From Monosporascus cannonballus (taxonomy: Eukaryota; Ascomycota; Sordariomycetes; Xylariales), in assembly GCA_004154925.1 (NCBI GenBank), contig QJNS01000011.1, positions 541,432 to 605,431 on the forward strand: DNA of 64,000 nt. The letters are read 5' to 3'. Positions within the stretch are counted from its first letter, which is position 1, and each line of letters starts with the position of its first letter. Under the pieces are notes generated by a model that was not told where the DNA came from, made no database searches, and saw nothing but the letters and a program-made list of their open reading frames with translations. Below, one piece after another: positions 35,850-47,900 of the stretch. A program made the position numbers and the translations under genes.

Positions 35850-37185
35850 ATATACCGATCGAAAACTTATAAGCGATATAAAAAAAATTATATTTTTATT
35901 TCGAAAACAAAGTTTTGCATTTAATTATTAAATTTTGCGTTAAATAACCTTTAATAGGTATATTAAGGAAATTAATACAGAAATATCGGAAAATAATCGG
36001 AAAATATACGACGGCAAAAAATAAATACGTTTGTTAAATTTATTAAACGTAAAATCCAGAAAAAAATTAAAAACGTTTTACTTTTTATAAAAAATAAAGC
36101 CCAAATAACCGGAATATAATTTGTTATTAGTCGGAAATAAGGCACCGTCCTTAAAACGTTTAATATATTTAGGTTTAATAATAGTTTCGCCGGCCAGAAT
36201 TATCTTTTAATTATAATTATTAATAAATATTAAAATTTCGTTAAAACGTCGAAAAACGGGCGGAAAATATTCGTAAATCAGGAACGTAACGGTATAGCGG
36301 CTTTTAAAAGTTATTTTACTTATAAGAATACCTTAAAATTACGCTTAATCGGAAATTAATTACGGAATAATAAGAAAAGGATCGTAATATTTACAAAAAA
36401 AACTTAAATTTGGAAACCCATAAAACGACGTTAAAACTGGATTTTCGTAACCATAACGGATAATTAAAAATTAATTTTTATTATATTAAAAAAACGATAT
36501 TTTTTAATAATAACCGTATTAAGGGCGAATTCGGTTTCGCGAAAAACGTCGAATCGATAACCGACCGCAATTATATCGGAACGTTCGTATTAGGTACTTA
36601 TAATATAAGCCTTTTCGAATTTATCGATTAACTCCTAGTTATCGGTACCAAATTAAAAAACCATTTAGGCGGTATTTTTAAAAACAATCAGAATTTAAAC
36701 GGAAATTAAATAACGATATTAATAATATTAAAAATAATTATTTATTGCGCGAAAAGTTTTATAATAATAATTAGTTATAACGTAATTTAAGGCGTCCGGA
36801 ATTTAAACATAAACCGTACGGTAATCGAAATAACGTTATATTACGTAAATATAATACAGCTTATTACCGTTCGTAATATAATTAATATCCATTTTATTAT
36901 CGGCGTTAAAAGGATAACGTTTAAGGAAATCCTAATTTTCCTTAATATTAAAGTATTATCTTTTTTGGAATTCTTTATAAAAAAAATATGGCGAACGGAA
37001 ATAATATGCAAAATAATCGGAAAAGGCGAAATGAAAATAAAGAAAAATAAGAGACCGAACGAAACGTATACGTAAAAAAAATAAAAAATATAGGCGCAAA
37101 AAGGAAAAAAAAAAGGTAAACAAAATAAGGTTAAAAACAAATAATAATAAGAAATTAGGCCGAACATAATTAATTACATAATATA
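35850..37185 (+). pseudogene. Element C ORF3: unknown sense-strand protein after the chromodomain
   Basis: About 440 codons in one frame on the pol strand, starting about 160 bases after the chromodomain and ending about 150 bases before the 3' LTR. Internal stops are TAA/TAG. A one-base loss in an A run (36395-36402, eight A) shifts C's frame; the copy in C2 has nine T at the matching place (53157-53165) and reads straight through. Shared segments include NTFVKFIKRKIQ, KNKAQITGI, LKLRLIGN, LKINFYYIKKTIFF and TDRNYIGTFVLGTYNISLFE. N-terminal part is basic; the C-terminal ~60 residues are Lys/Glu-rich and were probably acidic before RIP. No membrane segment or zinc motif is clear. I do not recognise the family. 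It occupies the env-like position. Confidence 0.7.
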
Positions 37186-37315
37186 ATAAGTATTAATTAT
37201 TACGGCAGTTATTTATAACATAATATAACGGTAAATTATTAATAAATATATATAATTAAATCTACGAAATACATTTTATCAAATTAATAATAATATTATT
37301 AAAAGTTAACAGTTT

Positions 37316-37331
37316 AAAAAGGGGAAATACT
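37316..37331 (+). other. Element C polypurine tract
   Basis: aaaaaggggaaatact abuts the 3' LTR. The inverted copy C2 has the matching cccccg-side run next to its LTR at 52223. Confidence 0.7.
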
Positions 37332-37537
37332 TATGAAAATATAGCCTTTATAAAAATAAGGCTGGTAACCGACCAGTTATCGATCAGCTACCAACCTAAT
37401 TACTAGTATAAATTTACTATTTGGCAGCTAATAGGAAACGCCAGATGGAAATAACCTAATACATTTATTTCTTGGAATCTGCTTTACGATTGGTCGGAGA
37501 TCACCTTACCCAGTTCACAGCTGTCCATTATCTTACA
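37332..37537 (+). repeat. Element C 3' LTR
   Basis: 206 bp, colinear with 30122-30329. It begins tatgaaaatatagcc and ends ttatcttaca. Its outer half is less altered than the 5' LTR (ggtcggagatcaccttaccc). Confidence 0.85.
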
Positions 37538-38099
37538 TGATGTCAATTTTTAGAAAGCTGTTAATACCTAGTCGCCGATCACCAAAATGCTATTTTTCAA
37601 AAGTAAGCCCGGAATAAAAACCGTATTTATCGAAATTACCTGCGCCGGTCCTTTAAGTTAATTTATAGTACATTATATTAAGGACTTTCCGTACGCAAAT
37701 TGGGCTATTTATTCAGATTTTTAAAATACTTAATCTGGTACTTTACGAACTTTGTGAAAAATGTTATTACGTTTCTAAATCACCTAGGAATTATAGAATA
37801 TTTCCATTTTCCAGATATATATCGTTTTTTGGCTTTGCGGAAAATGGTTATAATAATTATATCAGCTCGATCGATAAGCAAAATTATATATTTAAGGATA
37901 ATTAATTTAAGGATTTTCGAACTCATTTAATAAAAAGACCATAAATTAAATTAAATATTTATAAATTGAATTATAAGGTTCTTTATAAATTTGTTAAAGA
38001 TTTCTTTTAGCGTTTAATTAAAAAATATTTACCGATTTACGTTATGTAATTAAAGTTCATAATATTTCGCAAAATTCGGATAAGTCGTAATACTGGTAT
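37538..38099. other. Unresolved interval between elements C and D
   Basis: RIP-altered DNA. A 76-codon plus-strand open frame at 37700-37930 is hydrophobic and low in complexity; the minus strand also reads openly with only TAA/TAG stops (SGKWKYSIIPR). Because D has a clean target duplication, this interval was contiguous with 44930 onward before D inserted, so it may be the distal end of element K. No motif confirms this. Confidence 0.35.
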
Positions 38100-38104
38100 T
38101 TCAG
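38100..38104. repeat. Target-site duplication of element D (partner 44925-44929)
   Basis: ttcag occurs exactly on both outer edges of D. This proves a single insertion event and fixes the element's ends. Confidence 0.9.
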
Positions 38105-38525
38105 TGTGACGGCTAGGCGGTTTAACTAACCATTAAATCTTAGTCGTACGGGTTTATATTAGCAGGAGTATCGTGGAAATCTGAGCAATAAATATATTAA
38201 TCGTATTATATCTTTTAATACTTTGTTATTGCAAACGATTGGTATTAATAAATATTGCAAGCTAAAGTTATTTAAATTATAGAAATAATAAACGTATATA
38301 TTTTCGTTCTGGCTTAAGGTGCTTATTATATCTTAACGACATTTCTTTAGTTAAGTTCCTTTAAGCCCTTTTGAGCCCCCTTTGGTGTTTATCCGGCTTA
38401 AGCCCTTTTGACCAATTAGGGCCTTTAAGCCCTTTAAGCCAGTTACGTAATTTTTTGGCTAGGTTGGGGTCTGGTTTTTTAGGATCCTGACCGTTTTCAA
38501 AAACTAAGACCATTAAGTTATGATA
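38105..38525 (-). repeat. Element D 3' LTR (left)
   Basis: 421 bp, tgtgacggctaggcgg...aagttatgata on the plus strand. The same length as the right copy. More RIP-altered than the right copy at its U3 end (gttacgtaattttttggc against gtcacgtgacttcttggc). Confidence 0.93.
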
Positions 38526-38541
38526 CGATTTCCCCCTTTCC
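38526..38541 (-). other. Element D polypurine tract
   Basis: Minus-strand GAAAGGGGGAAATCG directly adjoins the 3' LTR. The core is the same as in A and X. Confidence 0.75.
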
Positions 38542-38615
38542 AGCATTTTTGTCCTTAAAGATCAAATTATTCGTTTGTTAATTTTTAGTAAGTAACCTTT
38601 TTTTTTATATTTATT

Positions 38616-39207
38616 ATATCGGGTCGTATTAAAAAGTCCAAGTTTCGTAAACGTATTAACGCTTTCGTTTTTTTAGAACGGATTAACCGCCTTGGTTTTA
38701 TTATATTTTCGAATATTTTTTGTTTCCGTTACAAGTTTGAAAATAAAATTTGCAAGGCTTATTGCAAATTAGAGAAATATGCCTTTTATATCGCTTACGG
38801 AGGTCCTTGTGTTTTTTTTGGTCCTTCCGAATTTGAATATTATAAATTGATTATTGAGGAGGATCGTTTGGAATTGGAAAAACAAATTGCCGAAAAGGAA
38901 TTTTTAAAGGCTTAATAACATTTTAACGAATTATTGGGTCGTTTAAATCGGTTGCGAAAATAGAAAAAAAAAATTTCGTTAATGGGGAATTGAAATGTTT
39001 CGCCGCGGTATTTAGGGTACGGAAATGATGGAGGAATTTGAACGTTTCGAAAAGGAATAAGAATAGTTGGAGGCCGCCGTTATAGCTGTTACGTTAACGC
39101 AGGTTGCAGCCAATTGGTCCGATATCCCGGCTATTAACTGGTCGACCCTTAACTGGAACGCGCCCGTTATTATTGGTAAAAGTTTTTTAATAAGCGTTAA
39201 ACGCTAA
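38616..39207 (+). pseudogene. Antisense Zn2Cys6-like/coiled-coil ORF of element D
   Basis: Starts 91 bases inside the 3' LTR on the strand opposite gag-pol. The likely ATG start is now ATA (38616). The N-terminal basic stretch SGRIKKSKFRKR is followed by a cysteine cluster near 38720-38815 reading C-x2-Y-x6-C-x8-Y-x2-Y-x6-C, that is CX2CX6CX8CX2CX6C with three Cys changed to Tyr, the same spacing as in A. Then GGPCVFFGPSEFEYYK and a Glu/Leu/Lys-rich probable coiled coil (DRLELEKQIAEKEFLKA). A ten-A run at 38964-38973 marks a frame change; the rest reads TLTQVAANWSDIPAINWSTL to a stop at 39205-39207. Pol ends near 39170, so the genes overlap by about 38 bases tail to tail. Zinc binding is inferred from spacing. 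Confidence 0.8.
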
Positions 39208-42200
39208 TAAGGTTTTTGGCGGGTTTTTAGATATTTTCGGAATCCGGGTACTTTTTCCACTTAATTAGGTACTGGGTAAGTCCGTTTTGTTTTCGTATAT
39301 CGAATATTTTTTCCATTTTGTATATTTGTTCGTTTTTTATTTTTATGTCGTTTTATGCCGTATGTATTTTGATTATATTTGTTATTAATTCGAAAAAGGA
39401 AATATAAAAAATTAAATAAAGTCTAATTTTTAATAAAGGTTTTAATTAATAGTTATTTTCTAAGATTTTCTTAGTGATTTTATATGGACCAATATATTTA
39501 AAATCGAGTTCTTGTTAGGTTGCTTTATTTAAATATTTTTTATAATGAAAAAAACCATTTTCACCTTTTTGAAAATTAATTTTTTAACTTTTTTTATTTA
39601 TAATATTTATTTATTTAATTTTATACGAATTCCAATTGTATTTTTATTTTTTTAATATAATTATCGAAATTATCCCGACGTAAGAATTATTTTAATATTA
39701 ATTGGACCGTTATTACGTATTTTTTTATAAATTTTTAAAATAAAATTAAAATTTGCGTTTATAAGTATTCTCTTAATGCTTTTTTGGTAGCTAATATTAT
39801 AAATTAATTGTACGATCGGTAATTTTTTAACCTAGTTATTTTGTTCATAATTGATACAATATCGTAAGTAAATTTTTAAAATTTTATTTATTTGTTTTAT
39901 TTATTTATTTATTTAAGATTTAAATACGTTAAATAATTTGTAATTTAGGCCAATTTATGTTAAAAGGTTTTATTAAAACTTAAATATAAATATCGATTTT
40001 TTATTTAACATAATTTTTATTAATAATTCGTATATATTAAAAATTTACTTAAAGAAAATATACGCTAATTATTCGGTATTTGTATCCTTATAATATGGTA
40101 AAAAATAAGAAGATTTCGTAAATCGATCGCCGGTTACGAAAATGTTACCGTAATATATTTCCATAATTAAATTTTCTGATATAAGAAATTTAATAATAAA
40201 ATCGAATATAACTAAATATTATAATTGCTTTACGATTAATAATGGTTATAGTTTTCCGTATAGCTTATGTCGTCGAGTCTTTGTTTTAACGCAAATATCG
40301 TATTGCCGTATAACTTTTTGTATTATTAATTTTATTCTAGGAAAAGAATATATACGTTAAAATTGTTTCAAGGTTTTATAAATTCTTGGATATCCGTATA
40401 ATTAATATTTGTATATTTTTTGTATTAGATTCTTTTAATATTTTTTTAAAATTTGTATTTTGTTTGTTTTTTGGTTTTCTGGAAGATTATTATTATATTA
40501 TTAAGTTTTTTGATATATATTATTAGGTGATACCCGAATTATCGTAATTTGCCGTAAACGTAAATATCTTTTTATAATGGTATCGAAAAATATATAGCTA
40601 ATTTTAATTAATTTTTTTTCGACGTTGGGTTATTTGCTTAAAATATTTATTCTGCCGTTTTTTAACTTTTTTTATGAATAATAACGAAATCGAAGTTCGC
40701 TAATTTTTTTACGTATCGAAGTTATTATTTTATAAGTTCCCTAATCGTAATAAATCGGATAAAAGTTTAATAATCCGTATAAACCTTAATCCGGTATAAA
40801 TTTCTTTTTAAAAAATACTTAAATTCCCGAAATGCTATAATAATAGCCATAAATTTATTATCTGGGATACCGTAATTAAATTTGGCTTTTTTTAATTTGT
40901 ACGAAAAAAATATAATAAGGTATAATTTGCCTTAATTATCCCTTTATTTAATTATTACGTTTAACGCGTAATTCGAAATATCGGTTTTTAATTTAACGGG
41001 GTAATTTAAATTGTACATAATTAATATTAGCTTACTGGTAATTATATTCTTAATATCCTAAAATACTTTTTCTGTATTTGGCATCTATTTAAACTCTTTT
41101 CTTTTTCGTAAAATTCGTTAGGGGTATAATTATTTTGCTAAAGTTTCGAATAAATTTTCTGTAGTAATTGGCGAATCCAAAGAATACCTATATTTCCTTA
41201 ACTGTTATTAACGTTTGTTATTTTGTAATTATAGCGATTTTCTTAGGGTTTATCTTAATATATCCTAGGGTAATAATATATTTTAAATATTTTACTTTTT
41301 ATATATAAAATTAACTTTTTTTTGTTATTAACAAATAATTTTATATTTTATGAAACTTAAAAAACTTTATAAATATATTTTGCGTATATTTTTTTATTTT
41401 TAAAAAAATAAGAATGTCGTCGAAATCGTAAACGACGAAAATATTAAGGTATTTTCGTAATATGTAATTTATTATTCGCTAGAAAATTATTAATACGTTT
41501 GTAAATTTTATTAATATAATTAAATATTTAAATAGTCCGTATTTCGTTTTGGAAGTTTTTTTTATTTATATCCTTTTTTAATCCTAATAAAGTTATATTT
41601 ATTTTTGAAATCGAACGTCATAAATTATTTAGTTTTATAAAGTTGGTTTTTTATTTCCGTTATTAGGGGTATTAATATTCGATTTTTAACAGTAATATCG
41701 TTAAGTTGCCGATAATTAAATATAAATTGTAATTTTCCGGTTTTTTTTAATATAAAGAATATCGGGTATTTTGCTTGTAATTTCGAAGGTCGAATCCATT
41801 TTTTCTGTAACCGATTTTCCAGATATTTTTTAAGAATACGTAATTCGTTTTTGCTGAAATTGTAAACAAAGTAAAACTTCGTCGAAAATCCTTTTTTGAA
41901 AATTATTTTATAATATTATTCGCTATATTCTAATAATTTCGTATCGAGCTTTTTTTTAAAAAACTGTTTATATCTATGATATTATAATAATATATTAATT
42001 AGATTTTCTGATTTCTGGGGCTGTTATTCTTATTATTTTAAATCATTACTTAATTATTTTAATTTTGTTTTAATAATAATAATAATACGTTTTTTTTAAT
42101 ACCCGTTTCTTTTCTTATATTCTATTTTTTAAGTAATAAGGTATTTATTATATCCTTATGCCTGCATTTATTATTATTATCGATTAAATATCGAAAATTT

Positions 42201-43450
42201 TTTTTTTTCGTTTATTAATAAAAAATAAAACGAATTTTACCTGGCCAATTCCGCGATTAATTAAATTCCGTACTGGCATATCTTTAATAATTTTAAGATC
42301 ATATCGTAATTCCCGAATAAAACGATATCGAAATTAATTATTTAATATCGTTTTTTGATGAAAATCTCGAAATAATTAATTTCGCGTATAATTTTTCCGT
42401 TATTGTTAACGAATTCTTAACTTTCGGCATTTATTGTTATATAAGGTTTTAATTTATATTTTTATGGTAATTTAAACTTATTAACTATATTCGGTGCAAT
42501 ATAATTCCCGCCTAGAGCTGCGTAATTTACTATTGCGGTATATTAATGCGTTTTGATTCGTATTTCTAAAATAATAAAGTCGTTACTATTTTTTATTATC
42601 GCATTTAAAGCCTTTTTTAAAAATTCTTTTTAATTTTTTTAGGTTTCGTTATTCTGTAACTCTTTTACAACTAATTCTTTTCTTTTAATTCATATTTAAA
42701 TTTATCGAACTTTATTTATATTTTTTTCGTTTAACGCGTTAAACTGCTATATTTATCGTTATTGCCGTCGTATTATTCCTTTAAATTGTATTAATTCCTT
42801 TTATTATTTTTATAATTTGTTTTCTTATCGAATAAATTATTTTTTCATATTTACGATTATATCTTATAATACGTTATCCTGGTTATCGTTCCAGAGATTT
42901 TCTGTGAATTAACGTATTTTTTTAATAATTTTTCTTTCCTGGGAATTTATGGTAAATGCTAATTAAAAATAAAGGTTCGTAATAGCTTTTTAATAATGTT
43001 TTTTTATCGTACGCTGGATTAACTTTTTTCCGTTTGGTAGTTATACTATTTATAATAATAAAATAGGCTTTTTTACGGGTATTATTTTTTTTCGGGCCAG
43101 TTTTTTGTTTCGGCTAACTGCTGGATATCTTTTAAGGTTATGGTTCGAAGTTATCGATACCATTACTTATCGTCCTTGTTATTTCCGGTACGGTTTGGAA
43201 AATCGAATCCTTTATAATATATACGGGTAATTCGTTCATAAATATGCTGTTTTCATTTTTCGTAATCGGGATATTTTCGTTATTAATAATATATGGCGTA
43301 TATTCTGCTATATCGATTAAAGGTTCCGGGATAAATTTTTTCTGTCCAATTCTGGTATTCGCGTAATTATCCTTATAATATTTCTTATTATGTTCGCGAT
43401 ATTTATTAAGTTAACTTTCTGGCTTTTCGTATTTTTCGTCGAATTTCTTA
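39170..43450 (-). pseudogene. pol: Element D pol: protease-RT-RNase H-integrase-chromodomain
   Basis: Minus strand. The chromodomain at about 39330-39185 keeps MEKIFDIRKQNGLTQYLIK and KKYPDSENI with both Trp positions now stops, ending NLIS-x-stop-RLLKNFYQ. Upstream is the integrase C-terminal module with DFKYIGPYKITKKILENNY (39500-39420), and near 40150-40080 the core segment FVTGDRFTKSSYFLPYYKDT. RT and protease lie between about 41200 and 43400 by colinearity with A and E. Many TAA/TAG codons. The TAA at 39170-39172 may itself be RIP-made, since A reads CAG/CAA here, so pol may have ended slightly further on. Confidence 0.75.
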
Positions 43451-43479
43451 TCGTAATGGTCCTGGTTGGACTTTTTGTC

Positions 43480-44443
43480 GTAAGCCCGATATATATTTAG
43501 CTTAAATTATATTAATAACTTTATTATCGTTTTTTTAATTGTTTCTGGACCGTCTTTCCGGTATAGGGGTCCAATTATCTTGCCGTAACCTTTTGGGTTT
43601 TTTGCATTTATAGGCCTTATGTCCCATTTTGCCGCAATTAAAGCATTTAATCTGGCTCCAGTTTTATTTATTGGTAACGCCGAATTATATAAGTCCTGGC
43701 GCCGTTCCGTAAAAAGTAAGGGGTGCGTTTTGTTTTTTCCCTTAGTTAAACTTATGGTATCCCGAACGTAAGGCATATTGTTTTTTTTTATTATTCTTTA
43801 AACTGTTAATTATTAATTTTAATTATCTTTATAATATACCAATTTAAAACAATTAATTGCTTAATCCGAATAATTTTATTTTTTACATTATCCTTTAACT
43901 TTTTGTAAAATATATTAATAAGGGCGTCAGCTTTATCGTTTTTTTATTCCGCCTTAGCCGCGAAATCTTTGAAGGTTACGGCGTATTTGGACGCGGATTC
44001 CTTTTATTAAAGTTATAAAAATTACTGGGCCGTAAATCGTTTTTTATCCGGGTTGCCGAAATTATCGCGTATTTTGTTTTCGAAATTAGTATAAAGTAAA
44101 AAAATCTTATTGGTAAAATTTTTTTATCCGGTTTTTTTACTTCCAGGAAATTTTTCATAATGGGCTTAAACTAATCGGCCGCATTTTCTATTAGGTATGC
44201 TTTTACTGCTAAGATTATATCCGCTAAATCGCTAAGGTCTAAAAAGCAAAAACAAATTTGTACCTAAATTAAAAAGGTTTAAGGGTTACCCTTTTTATCG
44301 TAGGGTTCCGGCTTTTTGGGCTTTATGTAAGCGAAAGAGGTTTAGGTAAATAACGTAGCCTTAAGTTGTCGAATTTCTTTTTCCAGTTCTCGAATTCGAG
44401 CCTGAAATTACTAAATAAGTGTTTCCTAAGCGCTGGTTAATAT
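43480..44443 (-). pseudogene. gag: Element D gag with intact zinc knuckle
   Basis: Likely start codon near 44443, now ATA, about 60 bases inside the 5' LTR. N-terminal probable coiled coil (FQARIRELEKEIRQLKATL), then the capsid domain with FLDLSDLADIILAVKAYLIE and WFKPIMKNFLE-type segments. The nucleocapsid knuckle at 43645-43604 is complete: CFNCGKMGHKAYKC, CX2CX4HX4C. At least one frame change lies between capsid and knuckle (43960-44100), plus several TAA/TAG codons. It is the best preserved family I gag in the window. Confidence 0.8.
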
Positions 44444-44503
44444 TTTGATAATGTTAAATACTGTTTAGAATCTGACGGTATTACTGAACAAAAGTTTATA
44501 ACG

Positions 44504-44924
44504 TATAACGGTTAAACGGTTTAATTAATTATTAAACCTTAATCGTACGAGTTTATATTAGTAGGAATGTTGTAAGAATTTAAGCAATAAATATAATAAT
44601 CATATTATATCTTTTAGTACCTTATTATTGTAAACAATTAATATTAATAAATATTGCAAACTGAAGTTATTTAAATTATAGAAATAATAAACGTATATAT
44701 CCTCGTTCTGGTTTAAGGTGCTTATCATGGCTTAACGACATTTCTTTAGTTAAGTCCTTTTGAGCCCCTTTAAGCCCCCTCTGGTGCTCATCCAGCTTAA
44801 GCCCTTTTGACCAATTAGGGCCCTTCAGCCCTTTGAGCCAGTCACGTGACTTCTTGGCTAGGTCGGGGTCTGGTTCTTCAGGATCCCGACCGTTTCCAGA
44901 AGCCAAGACCGTTAGGTCATGACA
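44504..44924 (-). repeat. Element D 5' LTR (right)
   Basis: 421 bp. Begins tataacggttaaacgg (altered) and ends ggtcatgaca (unaltered). From about 44700 outward it is nearly free of RIP (gtcacgtgacttcttggc, cgaccgtttccagaagcc), whereas 44504-44690 is heavily altered. A 76-codon open frame across this part is only a by-product of the preserved LTR. Confidence 0.92.
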
Positions 44925-44929
44925 TTCAG

Positions 44930-47900
44930 CAGTTTTAAGAATTAAATAGAAATATGAATTAATATCTCTTTCTATATATTAATACTTTGTAAATCTCGGC
45001 GATAATTCTTTTTTCCTATTTAATTAATCAGTTTCGTATATATTATTAATATCTATGACTGGATAATTTTCGAATTATCTATTTAATATTTGAATTTTAA
45101 TATTTGTTTTAATAGTTCTGTGGTTTTAAATTGCTAGTTTTCCTGTAGTTCGATATTTATATTATTTGACGTTTTATTCGTAATATCGTATAACGGATCG
45201 AGTGTATTAGGTAATAGTTTTATCCAGTTATTTTTGGCAAATTATTCGCTTCTTAATATCGTTTTTATATCTTTAATAAATTGCTTTAATTTGTTAGTAA
45301 AAACGGTTTTTCGTAATAATGTTCTATTAATTTTCTTTAAACGGTAAATGTCGTAATTAATTTAATTATTAATTAAACACGATTTGGTTTATCGGTACTT
45401 TAGGTTTATTCCTTTAGATATATTAATATGTCGTAATATGTTATAAAGCAATATTAAGCTGTTAATTTCTAAGCGCCAAAGCTTTATTTTATTTTGTTTT
45501 TCTGATTAACCAATTAAGTAATTTTGCGGCGTTACGTAATAATTACCTTAATTGCTTTGGTAAAATCATTAGCTTTGCACTCTATCAACATGATTCGTTA
45601 TGTAATTAAATTTTCTTTTAATATATTAAGATTTTATATTATAATTCTTTATATTGATATTATAGTTTCGATCAGTAAAAATACCTTTTAGCTGTACAAT
45701 AATTAATAAACGCTAAAACCGTAACTTTTCATAATAGTATTATCCGCGAATATTATTTTGGGCAAAAATTTAACCTATCCTTTACTCGTACCGTTTGTCG
45801 TTTTTATTAATCTTTTAAGGCTTTAGATATGCCCTTTTTCGATTAATCTTTAACACCAAATAACGTATGCAGTTTTAACCTTTTCTTTAATCCTAAGTTT
45901 TTTACAAATTCCGATAATTTTTCTTATACTTTTAAAATTTTTCTCGATTTTAATTTTAACCGGAATTCCGTATCGGTAAAGAATATCCTTATTTAAAAAC
46001 TTCTTGATTACCATAAACCTTATTATATGTAAGCTTTTAATTTCGAAATATCGGGATAATTCGTATCGGATTTGGATAATCGCTTTGTATTTATTATCGT
46101 TTAACATAAATTAAACGTTAATAACCTAGATAACTGCGATGTTTATGAGATCCGAAAAACTATGGTTTCTTTCGAAACATTAATTAGTGGCTTTCTGGGA
46201 CAGAACGTAAGCAAGGATTGCTTTCCGTATATGTTTATATATATCGCGCTAATAATATAAAATAGCTATACGTTAATAAGTCGTATCTCGTCCTTTATAA
46301 TCGTAATTTTCGTAATATTATTTGATTATTATTAGGCGTTATTGTTCGCTATTAATAACTTTACGATTGCCATATTGCTTTTCCGTTTTGCGCTATAAAA
46401 TATTATTTTAGATAAAATATTTTAGGACTTTGGTTTTAAAAGTTATTTTTTTTATTATTACATCCGTTAATCGATTAGAAAGTCTTAATATTATGAGAAA
46501 TCTTACGTATTTTTGCCATCGTTTAAATTAAATCCTAATAAAAGATTTTTCTTTTTTATTTAGGCTGTTCCGGTTATAAAATGTAGCCAAATAACGTTTA
46601 GCTAGATATTAATAAAATTATCGACTTTTCCTTCCAATTAATCGTTTAGTTCGTTAAAAGGCCCGGCTGGTTTTTTCGATAATTTATTAACGGCCGTATT
46701 GTTTTGCCAAGGATAGATTTACTTTAGAAATCGAAAAGCTTGATTTTGGCAATTTAACGAATTAGTAAAATAGCAGATAATAAGTTTATAAAGTTATTAT
46801 TTTATATTATTAATATCTTGGCGTTAATTTTTAATTTAAATCGAATTCTATAAATATTGTTTCGAAATGGCCTTAAAAATTTTAGAATAATTTAATATTC
46901 CAGCTTAATAATATCGTAATTTAATTCGGCTTTTTTCCAGGTACCATTTTTATAGCGCACCAGGTATTTTACGTTATTAATTACCTAGCCTAACGTTTTT
47001 TCGAAATTTCGCCCTTACAAATCCGTCTTTACAATAATTTCTTCTGCTCCGAGGCTATAATTAATAATAATTAAGGTTAAAGCCGTTGTAAAGTTTTTCT
47101 TAAACGTCTTTATAATATGCTTCTAATTAGGGCTTTAAATAAAACTTTTGTTTTTGAAAAATAAATAAATAAAACGTTTCGCTTTAATAATATAATGCAT
47201 AATAAATATCCGATAATAAACGGTAATCCTTAAAAAGGTTTTAATTTTCGATACGTTTTATAAGGACGTATTTCCAGAATTTTTATTATTTTGGCCGCAT
47301 TAGGGTAACGATTATTCGTACCGTAAAAAAATCCGACTCTAACCGCAAATTCGTAGTACTATTAGAACTTTTGCATATTAGTCGTAACTCCGATAAGTTC
47401 GTAATTAAAAAAGGTTTTGTTTATGTTAATACTATACTTAAAAACAAACCATCGAATTCTGGGAAAATTCTTAATATTATCATATCGTATTTTTAATCCC
47501 TTAATATTAACGTTATGCACGAATAGCCGCGTAATTTCGGACATTAAATTATAAAGAATTTTCCTAATTACGAGATAAAAGTAAACTACAAAATTAATAA
47601 ACCACATAGGCATGGTAATATATCGGAATATTTCTAACAGTATTACGAACGTTATTATATCTTTATTAACAGGAACTAAAGTAACCTAATTATACCTAAA
47701 AAAGCATTTATAAAGAAAATTAAAAAAATATGTGGCGAAATTTGCGGAAAGTTTGTCGCAGTTTTTTGGCATAAATGCATCTCGTAAAATAACGGCGTTT
47801 AGGTTTATCGTAAAATTAATTAGTTATAAACTGTTATCTTTTTTTAATAAACAACCAGGTATTCTAGTACGTAATATGCGATTATTTAAGTATTCTTTCG

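Larger units (their letters stand above)
30122..37537 (+). mobile_element. Element C: full-length Ty3/gypsy chromovirus with sense ORF3, family III
   Basis: 7,416 bp between LTRs of 208 and 206 bp. Order on the plus strand: LTR, gag, protease, RT, RNase H, integrase, chromodomain, an extra ORF of about 1.3 kb, polypurine tract, LTR. Heavily RIP-altered, with both RT Asp codons and the first integrase Asp mutated. No convincing target duplication was seen (atcga on the left, tgatg on the right), so one flank may be rearranged. C2 (52016-54128) is a partial, independently mutated copy of its 3' part. Confidence 0.85.
38105..44924 (-). mobile_element. Element D: full-length Ty3/gypsy chromovirus, family I
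   Basis: 6,820 bp with two 421-bp LTRs and an exact 5-bp duplication ttcag. Gag is at the right and integrase/chromodomain at the left on the minus strand, with an extra gene on the plus strand next to the left (3') LTR. The LTR U3 differs from A's: it lacks the 35-bp repeats and has CCCTTTTGA/AGCCC-rich sequence. It is moderately RIP-altered; the gag zinc knuckle is intact. It inserted into element K or its flank. Confidence 0.93.

Noticed and set aside
36841..37167. 108-codon minus-strand ORF, hydrophobic, membrane-protein-like
   Set aside because: It overlaps ORF3 on the other strand; the apparent hydrophobicity is the complement of a Lys/Glu-rich region. The plus frame is conserved with C2 over 440 codons; this one is open over only a quarter of that.
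30122..37537. Target-site duplication for element C
   Set aside because: The flanks read atcga and tgatg; shifting LTR ends by one or two bases gives no match, so none is reported.
44676..44906. 76-codon minus-strand ORF (and its twin at 38361-38546)
   Set aside because: Both lie wholly inside the U3 of element D's LTRs and are open only because that segment escaped most RIP.
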